Part shown: positions 1 through 5,705 of the stretch, one piece after another | Layout of the letters: every line of letters begins with the position of its first letter | How positions within the stretch are numbered: position 1 is the first letter of the stretch | Source: Acidobacteriota bacterium | GTDB lineage: Bacteria; Acidobacteriota; Polarisedimenticolia; QHYA01 | Length of the DNA stretch: 5,873 nt | Direction of reading: 5' to 3' | Assembly: GCA_003223995.1 (NCBI GenBank) | Contig: QHYA01000254.1 | Location: 1-5,873 of the forward strand | Notes under the pieces: model-generated | The model's database searches: none | What the model was told of the DNA's origin: nothing | What the model saw: only the letters and a program-made list of their open reading frames with translations | Translations under genes and position numbers: made by a program

Positions 1-1
1 T

Positions 2-160
2 TTCGTCCGCCACGGCAACTGGCTCGCGGTTGTGGCAGCGGGGTGGACGCTCCTGCTGGTTGTCGCTGCAATCGCCAGTAGAGCCCGATCAGGGGTCCGA
101 GGGCATGGTTCACGCGGTAGAGCCACATCTAAGCAGGCGACCTCAGACTCCGCCTTGTAG
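2..160 (+). CDS. lnt: Probable apolipoprotein N-acyltransferase, C-terminal end only (5' end outside window)
   Basis: The frame starting at base 2 is open from the left edge to a TAG at 158-160. It begins FVRHGNWLAVVAAGWTLLL, followed by VVAAIASRARS: an aromatic/RHGNW motif and then one hydrophobic helix of about 18 residues ending in arginines. This matches how Lnt proteins end, with a (Y/F)xRxG(N/D)W motif before the last transmembrane segment. Lnt transfers the third acyl chain to lipoproteins in the inner membrane. The codons after about base 70 overlap the duplicated plsC head (71-248) and read as low-complexity RGHGSRGRATS, so the natural C-terminus was probably replaced or extended by that junction. 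Only about 52 codons are visible, so any other membrane protein with a similar last helix is possible. The call rests on one motif. Confidence 0.5.
   Translation, partial: FVRHGNWLAVVAAGWTLLLVVAAIASRARSGVRGHGSRGRATSKQATSDSAL
69..128 (-). pseudogene. Truncated second plsC head (first 20 codons)
   Basis: Read on the minus strand from the ATG at 128-126, this encodes MWLYRVNHALG...LYWRL, with 14 of 20 residues identical to the start of the intact acyltransferase at 997. After WRL the similarity stops abruptly at about base 70. None of the three frames beyond shows the expected acyltransferase continuation; the same DNA reads on the other strand as the probable end of lnt. An in-frame TAG sits directly before the ATG, where the intact gene has GAG. 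This is a relic of a tandem acyltransferase paralogue or of a partial duplication, not a functional gene. Confidence 0.6.
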
Positions 161-248
161 AGAGCCGCGGCTGGAGGAAATGCACCAAGGGACTAGGCCC
201 AGAGAGTCGGAACCCTTAGCACGTGAATGCGGCCTTTACAACAAAGCG
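71..248. repeat. Diverged direct repeat, copy A (duplicate of 940-1122)
   Basis: Bases 71-170 align without gaps to 940-1039. By hand count 84 of 100 positions are identical. Similarity continues with about 5 bp of net indels to 248 (matching 1122), including the shared TAGCACG(T/C)GAATG block at 217-229 and 1091-1103. The repeat covers the start of plsC plus its upstream promoter region, so a whole gene head was copied. The left end coincides with the end of the last lnt helix. Confidence 0.8.
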
Positions 249-270
249 CTCACCCACAACTCACCCACAA
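249..270. repeat. Two perfect tandem copies of an 11-mer
   Basis: The unit CTCACCCACAA occurs at 249-259 and again at 260-270 with no spacer. It lies directly after the end of duplicated copy A and before the 3' end of plsC. No function is evident; slippage during the rearrangement is the simplest explanation. The rest of 271-313 shows no gene or clear terminator. Confidence 0.75.
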
Positions 271-313
271 GAAGCGGCACACGGCACCCATCGCACAGGT
301 GGATCGGCGGATC

Positions 314-997
314 TCAAGCGCCTTGGGGGCGATCTTCGCCACGCACACGACCCTCTACCCCCTGGGACCTGCTGTCACCGGTCTGTCGGCCGGAGAGTCG
401 ACAGACGTCCTGGAAGATTCGGTCCATGAACTGCCGGCTCGCCTCCTCCGGAAGCGGTCCCTCGTAGGGAGCACCCTCCAGCCAGACAGGTTCCCCGACA
501 TGGACGGTCACCTTGACCGGCTTCGGGAAGCGCCGGTGCCGCGGCAGGCTCTCGAAAGCTCCCCGGACGCCCAGCGGAAGAACGGGAACTCCGCTCCGAG
601 CCGCGATGTAGCAAACGCCGCTGCGGAACCTACGAATCCGTCCGTCGTGCGAGATGCTCCCTTCAGGGAACATCCCGACAACTTCGCCGCGGGCGAGGAG
701 GCGACAGACAGCCTCGACAGTGGCCTCTGGATCCTTCAAACAGGTGGGCACCGCGCCGAAGGCGTGGAAGAGGCCGGTGTAAAAACGAGACGCCTCGTAC
801 CATCCTTGGTCGATCAGAAAGCGCACCACGCGTGGGAAGGCCATGCCGATGAGCCAGGGATCCAGATAACATGAATGATTCGAAACCAGGACGAGCGGCC
901 CGTCAGGAGGGATCCGGTCTATCGCGCCGGCAAGGCCCAATCGCCAGTAGGGCTTGATCGCGGGTCGAAGAACCTGGTTCACGCGGTAGAGCCACAT
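314..997 (-). CDS. plsC: 1-acyl-sn-glycerol-3-phosphate acyltransferase (PlsC family)
   Basis: This 227-residue protein is the usual size for PlsC-type enzymes, which transfer an acyl chain to lysophosphatidic acid at the inner membrane to make phosphatidic acid. The NHx4D catalytic motif is NHSCYLD at residues 40-46 (His41, Asp46). The substrate-binding motif is FPEGSIS at 110-116, and block IV is VPVLPLGV at 137-144. The frame is open up to an ATG at 1096, but I prefer the ATG at 997 (MWLYRVN). The family usually starts near this motif, the upstream ATG overlaps the predicted -10 box, and the duplicated copy has a stop immediately before its equivalent ATG. There is no strong Shine-Dalgarno at either start. 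The tail after about residue 205 is hydrophilic and unconserved-looking. The substrate could be another lysolipid or an ornithine lipid precursor, since many PlsC homologues are not the housekeeping enzyme. It is divergent from the debranching enzyme gene. Confidence 0.88.
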   Translation of the reverse strand: MWLYRVNQVLRPAIKPYWRLGLAGAIDRIPPDGPLVLVSNHSCYLDPWLIGMAFPRVVRFLIDQGWYEASRFYTGLFHAFGAVPTCLKDPEATVEAVCRLLARGEVVGMFPEGSISHDGRIRRFRSGVCYIAARSGVPVLPLGVRGAFESLPRHRRFPKPVKVTVHVGEPVWLEGAPYEGPLPEEASRQFMDRIFQDVCRLSGRQTGDSRSQGVEGRVRGEDRPQGA

Positions 998-1122
998 CTC
1001 AGCAGGCGGCTTCCGACTCCGCCTTGCAGAGAGCCGTGGGCGGGAAGAAATGCGCAGGGTCAAATGGATGAGACCTGTAAGCCCGAACCATAGCACGCGA
1101 ATGTTGCTCTGACAACGAGACG
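940..1122. repeat. Diverged direct repeat, copy B (intact plsC head and promoter)
   Basis: This is the partner of 71-248 and contains the first ~19 codons of intact plsC and about 125 bp upstream. It is probably the parental copy, since the reading frame downstream is intact and its promoter boxes are closer to consensus. Confidence 0.8.
1087..1115 (-). promoter_or_regulatory. Candidate sigma70-type promoter for plsC
   Basis: On the minus strand TTGTCA (1115-1110) is followed by exactly 17 bases and then TATGGT (1092-1087). These are 5/6 and 4/6 matches to -35 and -10 consensus. Transcription would begin near 1080, giving a leader of about 80 bases before the ATG at 997. The copy in repeat A has decayed to TTGTAA and TAAGGG. 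This was called by eye only; chance matches at this level are not rare. Confidence 0.38.
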
Positions 1123-1235
1123 CGGAAGACGGTCATGGTTCGGTCAACTGAAGGTGGCGCTGGCTGAACGATGGTCAGTTTGCGCACCCAATAAATGCGA
1201 AAGGATCGCGGATGAGCGCCGCACCGAGGTGCCTC

Positions 1236-1246
1236 GGAGAGAGAGA
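1236..1246 (+). promoter_or_regulatory. Ribosome binding site deciding the debranching enzyme start
   Basis: GGAGAGAGAGA lies directly before the ATG at 1247, with GGAGA six bases upstream. The frame is open further up to a GTG at 1154, but that start has no purine-rich site and the extra 31 residues look non-conserved. This supports 1247 as the working start of the gene as it now stands. Confidence 0.55.
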
Positions 1247-3091
1247 ATGCCACCGCGCTTCGACGTGAAGTCCGAGTGGATCGAGACCACTCCGGCAGGA
1301 CGCTTCGCTCTCTCCAGCCACCTCTACGAGCCCGACGTCGTGCATCCCGACGGAGCGCAGCGCATCGAGGAGTTCGAGCCCGATCCCTGGCCGCGATGGG
1401 TGTTCCATCTGGAGGATGGGACCCGGATCGAGCAGCAGGTTCTCGCTCGCCACGGCTCTCCCCTCGTCGCCCTCTCCTGGCGCGTGCTGAGCAGGCTGCC
1501 GCGGCAGAACAGCATCGCCCTCTCCGTCCGTCCCCTGATCTCGGGCCGGGACTACCATTCCCTCCATCATGAGAATCCGGCCTTTCGCTTCGACGCGGAT
1601 GTCCGGGAAGCGCTCGTCACGTGGAGACCGTATCCAGGCCTGCCGCGCATCGTGGCACTGTCGAACGGCGCCTACGAACACGGCCCGGACTGGTACCGGA
1701 GGTTCCTCTATGAAGAGGAGCGGCAGCGCGGGCTCGATTTCCTCGAGGATCTCGCTTCTCCGGGTCTCTTCCGGTGGGATCTCTCGCACCGCGAGGCCGT
1801 GTGGATCCTGGCGGCGGAAGCCGGAAAGGTCACAGCGGATGGCGACGCAGCGACCGGAGCGAGCACGCTGTTCCCCGCTGCGACCACCGCGGAGGAGGTC
1901 CTCGAACAGGTGCGCGCCGCCGAAAGCCGCCGACGCAAGCGATTCTCCACGCGACTGAACAGGTCCGCCGACGCCTACATCGTGAGCCGAGGGGAGGGAA
2001 GGACGATCATCGCGGGCTATCCATGGTTCACCGACTGGGGGCGGGACACGTTCGTTTCCCTCCGGGGGTTGTGCCTCGCCGCGGGGCGCCTCGAGGAAGC
2101 GCGCGAGATTTTCATCGAATGGGCCGGGGCGATCTCCGAGGGGATGCTGCCCAACCGCTTCCCCGACAGAAGAGAGGAGCCGGAGTACAACTCGGTCGAT
2201 GCGTCGCTATGGTACGTCATCGCCGTGCATGACTTCCTCGAAGCCACGGCTTCGAGCCGCAAGCGGCTGCCGCGGCGGGACAGTGAACGCCTGCGCGTGG
2301 CCGTGGAAGCGATCCTCGAAGGGTACTCTCGCGGCACCCGCTACGGAATTCGCCTCGACCACGATGGACTGCTCGCTGCGGGTACGCCTGGCGTTCAGCT
2401 CACGTGGATGGACGCGAAGGTCGGCGACCGGGTCGTCACGCCGCGCATCGGCAAACCAGTCGAGGTCCAGGCGCTCTGGCTCAACGCTCTGAAGGCCGGA
2501 TCGCGGTTCTCGAAGCGGTGGGAGGAGCCCTTTCAGATTGGACTTCAGGCCTTCCAGTCCCGTTTCTGGAACGAGCCGGGCGGCTTTCTCTTCGACATCG
2601 TCGATGTCGATCACACCGCTGGAGCCGTCGATGCGGCGTTTCGGCCGAACCAGATATTCGCCATCGGAGGCCTCCCCTTCCCTGTTCTCGAGGGGGAGCG
2701 GGCTCGGCGCGTCGTGGAGGCGGTGGAGGCGAGGCTGCTGATACCGATCGGCCTGCGCTCCCTCGCGCCCGGCGAGCCGGGCTACGTCGGGCATTACGGA
2801 GGAGGGCCCCTGCAGCGGGACTCGGCCTACCACCAGGGGATGGCGTGGCCCTGGCTCATCGGACCCTTCGTCGAGGCATGGGTCCGCGTGCATGGGAGTA
2901 CGGCCGAGGTCCGGCGCGACGCGCGCGAGCGTTTCGTCGCTCCCCTCTACCGGCACCTCGACGAGGCCGGCCTAGGCCACGTCTCCGAGATCGCCGATGC
3001 CGAGCCTCCCTTCACTCCTCGCGGCTGCCCCTTTCAGGCCTGGTCGCTGGGAGAGATCCTGCGTCTGGAGCACTCGGTGCTCGCCGAGTAA
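1247..3091 (+). CDS. Glycogen debranching enzyme (bacterial amylo-alpha-1,6-glucosidase), apparently 5'-truncated
   Basis: The 614-residue protein is a cytoplasmic glycogen debranching enzyme that removes alpha-1,6-linked glucose. The N-terminal beta domain (about 1-200) carries RDYHSLHHEN at 101-110 and a GLDFLEDLASPGLFRWDL segment. The C-terminal (alpha/alpha)6 catalytic domain (about 240-610) carries GYPWFTDWGRDTF at 257-269, PNRFPDR and YNSVDASLWY, LTWMDAK from 385, RPNQIFAIGGLPF from 466, GPLQRDSAYHQGMAWPW from 520 and a final FTPRGCPFQAWSLGEILRL. All core blocks of the GDE_C family seem present. What I miss is the very conserved beginning of this family (an NGLGGYASGT-like block and NTRRYHGLL), normally about 50 residues upstream of the segment that aligns with EWIETTPAGRFALSS here. 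Neither the extra 31 in-frame residues upstream nor the other two frames supply it. Activity of the shortened protein is uncertain. It is followed by insertion-sequence debris. Confidence 0.9.
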   Translation: MPPRFDVKSEWIETTPAGRFALSSHLYEPDVVHPDGAQRIEEFEPDPWPRWVFHLEDGTRIEQQVLARHGSPLVALSWRVLSRLPRQNSIALSVRPLISGRDYHSLHHENPAFRFDADVREALVTWRPYPGLPRIVALSNGAYEHGPDWYRRFLYEEERQRGLDFLEDLASPGLFRWDLSHREAVWILAAEAGKVTADGDAATGASTLFPAATTAEEVLEQVRAAESRRRKRFSTRLNRSADAYIVSRGEGRTIIAGYPWFTDWGRDTFVSLRGLCLAAGRLEEAREIFIEWAGAISEGMLPNRFPDRREEPEYNSVDASLWYVIAVHDFLEATASSRKRLPRRDSERLRVAVEAILEGYSRGTRYGIRLDHDGLLAAGTPGVQLTWMDAKVGDRVVTPRIGKPVEVQALWLNALKAGSRFSKRWEEPFQIGLQAFQSRFWNEPGGFLFDIVDVDHTAGAVDAAFRPNQIFAIGGLPFPVLEGERARRVVEAVEARLLIPIGLRSLAPGEPGYVGHYGGGPLQRDSAYHQGMAWPWLIGPFVEAWVRVHGSTAEVRRDARERFVAPLYRHLDEAGLGHVSEIADAEPPFTPRGCPFQAWSLGEILRLEHSVLAE

Positions 3092-3249
3092 TCTGAGGGG
3101 CCGATCGTCCGCCGAGCGTCTGACGCTTGAGGCCGGCTGGACGGCGTGACGGGTCCGGTGACGGTCTCCACACCAGTGAAACTCCCGCCGGCGACACGAA
3201 CGGATGCGGGACCTGCGCGCAACCGGTGCATCGCCGTGCGCTCGTCGGG

Positions 3250-3360
3250 GATCGCTACGTTCCCCGCGAGGTGGAGCGCACCATCTTGTACGGGATCGTC
3301 GCCGGCTCGCTCGAGAGCTTTCTCGCGCGAGCCCTCGAGCGGGACCGTGTCGTGCCGCGC
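3250..3360 (+). pseudogene. Fragment resembling the N-terminal part of an IS91-type transposase
   Basis: The plus frame reads DRYVPREVERTILYG, IVAGSLESFLARALERDRVVPR and then loses sense at about 3360. The pattern (Y)xPRxxExTxLYxxVxxxLExFLAxxxExxxxVPRF is familiar from the N-terminal portion of zinc-binding IS91-family transposases, where it is followed by FVExEFxxFLxCG and a cysteine-rich zinc ribbon. Here the similarity stops at VPR, exactly where the minus-strand IS701-like fragment begins, and nothing further of the element is visible to the right. The frame is open upstream to a TTG at 3127, with less recognisable sequence containing CGTCAQP. It is too short to be functional. The family assignment is from memory of the motif. 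Confidence 0.5.
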
Positions 3361-3781
3361 GGCCAACTGCGCTCCTCTGGGCGAAGAGGCTGGCGACGGC
3401 GATCTGGCAGCTGCCTACCTTGCCGAGCGTGCCGGAATACTGCCGGGCGACACCAACCGAGTGGCTCCCTTGCTTGGAAAAACCTGTGTTGTCGATGAGC
3501 AGCAGGCCGGGACCTGCGGGGAGCATCTGACGGAGTCGAGCCCAGGCCTTCCCGCAATCCCAGCTGGCTTGCGCGATGAAGTGCTGGAGCGACTGATACT
3601 TCGCATCCGAGGTGAGGGCCTCTACCATCGGCTGCATCGACTTGCGAGGCTTGTCGCTCAACGGACCGCGGATGTATCGGCGCGAGCTCTCCTCCAGAGT
3701 CGGACGGCCGAAGCAGCCGACGAACTCCGCCAGGAAAGCAGCGGAGCGGGCGAGCAGCCTGCGCGCCTGCAGCTCGTTCAC
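3361..3781 (-). pseudogene. IS701-type DDE transposase, N-terminal fragment
   Basis: On the minus strand from a GTG at 3781-3779 the frame reads VNELQARRLLARSAAFLAEF, then RYIRGPLSDKPRKS and QSLQHFIAQASWD, and the diagnostic LLIDNTGFSKQGSHSVG with RQYSGTLGKVGSCQIAV. These are successive N-terminal blocks of IS701-family transposases (DDE_5), including the first catalytic aspartate (LLIDNTG). Similarity ends about 3365-3375; the same frame stays open to 2972 but turns into arginine-rich nonsense over the IS91-like fragment and the debranching gene. The blocks holding the second Asp and the Glu are absent. A complete member has about 400 residues, so only about a third survives and the element cannot mobilise itself. 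The frame is open up to an ATG at 3835, but that extension lacks family similarity. Confidence 0.82.
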
Positions 3782-3784
3782 GCA

Positions 3785-3863
3785 TCGTGACGCTACGTTA
3801 TCCTGTGGAAAAGTACAAGTGCCAAATCGGCGCACTTCGGGGCTCGTGACAACGTAGTACTAG
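3785..3863. mobile_element. Candidate terminal region of the IS701-like element
   Basis: This non-coding stretch sits just upstream of the transposase start. It contains TCGTGAC twice (3785-3791 and 3844-3850) and the inverted pair CTACGTT (3793-3799) and AACGTAG (3851-3857). It ends at CTAG (3860-3863), which fits the YTAR target duplication I recall for IS701 elements. The opposite terminus is missing, so the exact end cannot be fixed from this window. Confidence 0.3.
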
Positions 3864-4104
3864 AGGCGTTGGCGTTTCGGTCCCCTTCGGTCACTTCACA
3901 ATTCCTGACAATTCCGATCTGGCGAATAGCTTCAGGTCGGTGTAAGTAGATGCAAGGAGAATCGAGGCGAGGGTGGTGCCGCACGCCCCGGCCCGGGAGA
4001 GAGCCGCAACAAGAGAAAGTCCGCCTGCGGCAGGGACCCTTGGCGGTGGGCAGAATTCGAGATCAGAGCCGCCACCTTCGCCCTCAGCACTTGGAGGGAG
4101 GAAC
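3864..4104. other. Non-coding leader before the ELWxxDGT protein
   Basis: I see no credible gene in these ~240 bases. There is a short direct repeat ACAATTCC at 3898-3905 and 3908-3915. A CTGACA at 3905-3910 resembles a -35 box, but no acceptable -10 follows at 15-18 bases. The frame of the downstream gene is open through most of this stretch (from 3973), but its codons look random. Confidence 0.45.
4093..4102 (+). promoter_or_regulatory. Strong ribosome binding site for the ELWxxDGT protein
   Basis: GGAGGGAGGA ends two bases before the ATG at 4105, with its first GGAGG at a usual distance. The protein that follows begins with a signal-like hydrophobic segment, so this ATG is preferred over upstream in-frame starts. 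Confidence 0.7.
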
Positions 4105-5705
4105 ATGATCGCAAAGGCCAAGCTGGTCGACGCGACCGTCAGCCTGATGCTGGCCCTCGCTGCGATGTCGCCGGCCACCGAGGGGGCTGAGGCGACGCTG
4201 GTGAAAGACATCAATCCCTTCGGTCCTTCGGACCCGACGAACCTGCGTAACGCGGATGGGCGGCTCTTCTTCACCGCCGATGATGGCGTCAGCGGCCCTG
4301 AGCTGTGGAGGAGCGAAGGCACGGATGCCAGCACGGTCAAGGTGAGGGACATCCAGCCCGGCCCAGCGGGTGCCTATCCGCGCCCGGTCACCGGGCTAGC
4401 CGGGGGGCTCCTCTTCTCGGCCAACGATGGCGTCAACGGCTTCGAGCTCTGGAAGAGCGATGGCACCGGCACCGGCACCGCGCTGGTCAAGGACCTCAAT
4501 CCCGGACCGGCCGGCTCCGATCCTGGCGAGTTGACCGAGACGAACGGCAGAATCTTCTTCAGCGCCTACACGAACAGCCTGGGGACCGAACTCTGGAAAA
4601 GTGACGGGACCGCCGAGGGTACCGTGCTGGTCAAGGACGTGAATCCCGGGTCCAGCAGTTCCAACCCGACGGAGCTGACGGAGGTGAGCGGCACGCTCTA
4701 CTTCAGAGCCGATGACGGACTCCCTGGCGCCAACCATCGTGAACTCTGGAAGAGCGACGGGACCCAGGCCGGCACCGTCATGGTCCGGGACATCAATCCG
4801 GGCCCGGGCGAAATCCCGGTCCTATCGGCGGGGGATTCAGTGGCCCTGCGGTCTCGAACGGGACTGCCTTCTTCGTGGCCGATGACGGGATCCATGGTGC
4901 CGAGCTGTGGAAGAGCGACGGGACCGAAACGGGCACCGTGATGGTCCGGGACATCAACCCCTCGGGCAGTTCCTCGATCTCTCAATTGACCGATGTGAAC
5001 GGCACCCTCTTCTTCGCCATCTTCGACGATCTCTGGAAAAGTGATGGCACGGCGGTCGGCACGGTGATGGTCAAGGACTTCGATTCGAGCAACTACCCGC
5101 TCGCGCTCGACCATCTGACGAACGTGAACGGGACACTCTTCTTTGTGGCCAACGACGGCGTTCACGGCGCCGAGGTGTGGTTGAGCAACGGCACGGAAAC
5201 CGGCACCGTCCTGGCCGCCGATATCAATCCGGGCGACAAGTTCTCGTTCTCGTGGCCGAAAAATCTGACTGCCGTGAACGGCACGCTCTTCCTTCAGGCC
5301 GACGACGGAACACACGGCACGGAGCTGTGGTCCATCGGACCATCGGTTCCCGGAGCGGTTCCCGATGGGGACGGGATCCCCGGCACACCCTTGAGGATGA
5401 CCAGGGGATCGGGGACAGAGATCATGCTTGCGTGGGATCCCTCGTCGTGTGCGGCTGGGGCCGCTGACTATGCCATTTACGAAGGAGCGCTGGGATTGTT
5501 TGCGAGCCACACGCCGAGAGTCTGCTCCACCGGAGGGACTACCACCTGGACGTTGACACCCGATCCGGGTGGCCGCTACTACCTCGTGGTTCCCATCTAC
5601 GGCGCTAAGGAGGGTTCCTACGGGCGAGCGAGCGACGGTTCCGAGCGAGCGCAGGGTACGCCCGCGTGCAGCCCCCAGTCGCTCAGCGACAGTTGCTACT
5701 ACTAG
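4105..5705 (+). CDS. Secreted ELWxxDGT-repeat protein, interrupted by a frameshift
   Basis: A signal-like start (MIAKAKLVDATVSLMLALAA, then MSPATEGA) precedes eight repeats of about 48 residues. Each has a G(T/R)(L/I)(F/Y)F block, an ELWKSDGT-type block and a GTVxVKDINPG block. The ELW-like codons start at 4300, 4444, 4588, 4741, 4902, 5028, 5172 and 5322. The first four are in the frame of the ATG and the last four are shifted by one; the first frame ends at a stop at 4939-4941. Adding one base near the G5 run at 4830-4834 joins them as AGGFSGPAVSNGTAFFVADDG, giving about 533 residues. The C-terminal domain from about 5338 begins PDGDGIPGTPLR, has four cysteines, and carries RYYLVVP and EGSYG, a module often found in exported Acidobacteriota proteins. 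The role is unknown: probably an extracellular or cell-surface beta-rich protein. The final CYY and TAG lie at the junction with a transposase fragment. Confidence 0.8.
4830..4834 (+). other. G5 run, probable frameshift site
   Basis: Repeats 1-4 need codons starting at positions equal to 1 modulo 3, and repeats 5-8 need positions equal to 0 modulo 3. The switch must fall between about 4808 and 4850. The G5 run is the most slippage-prone place in that interval, and a sixth G restores a sensible repeat. The distance between ELW blocks 4 and 5 is 161 bases, whereas all the others are multiples of three. Confidence 0.6.

Noticed and set aside
227..874. 215-codon plus-strand open frame across plsC
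   Set aside because: It is antisense shadow of the acyltransferase, whose motifs are unambiguous on the minus strand.
2207..2956. 249-codon minus-strand open frame inside the debranching enzyme
   Set aside because: It is antisense of a well-conserved coding region in high-GC DNA, with no recognisable motif or ribosome binding site.
3115..3127. Small hairpin AGCGT/ACGCT after the debranching enzyme stop
   Set aside because: It has a five-base stem and no T tract, so a terminator call is not supported.
3034..3366. Minus-strand continuation of the IS701-like transposase in another frame
   Set aside because: I looked for the second Asp block (VLADAGYG-like) and the Glu block in all minus frames and found neither, so a simple frameshift does not rescue it.
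3146..3790. 214-codon plus-strand open frame across the transposase fragments
   Set aside because: It runs antisense to the IS701-like blocks and has no family resemblance. The plausible plus-strand coding piece (3250-3360) is in another frame.
3905..3933. Possible promoter for the ELWxxDGT gene (CTGACA)
   Set aside because: There is no acceptable -10 box at 15-18 bases spacing.
4300..5330. Regular repeats considered as a CRISPR or other DNA-level array
   Set aside because: The periodicity is at the codon level, the units are diverged, and they encode the ELWxxDGT protein repeat.
4698..5702. Long open minus-strand frame opposite the ELWxxDGT gene
   Set aside because: It mirrors the repeat codons (repeating VLDH/GAVALPEL-like antisense patterns). 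Only its first ~50 residues, to the right of 5703, are real transposase.
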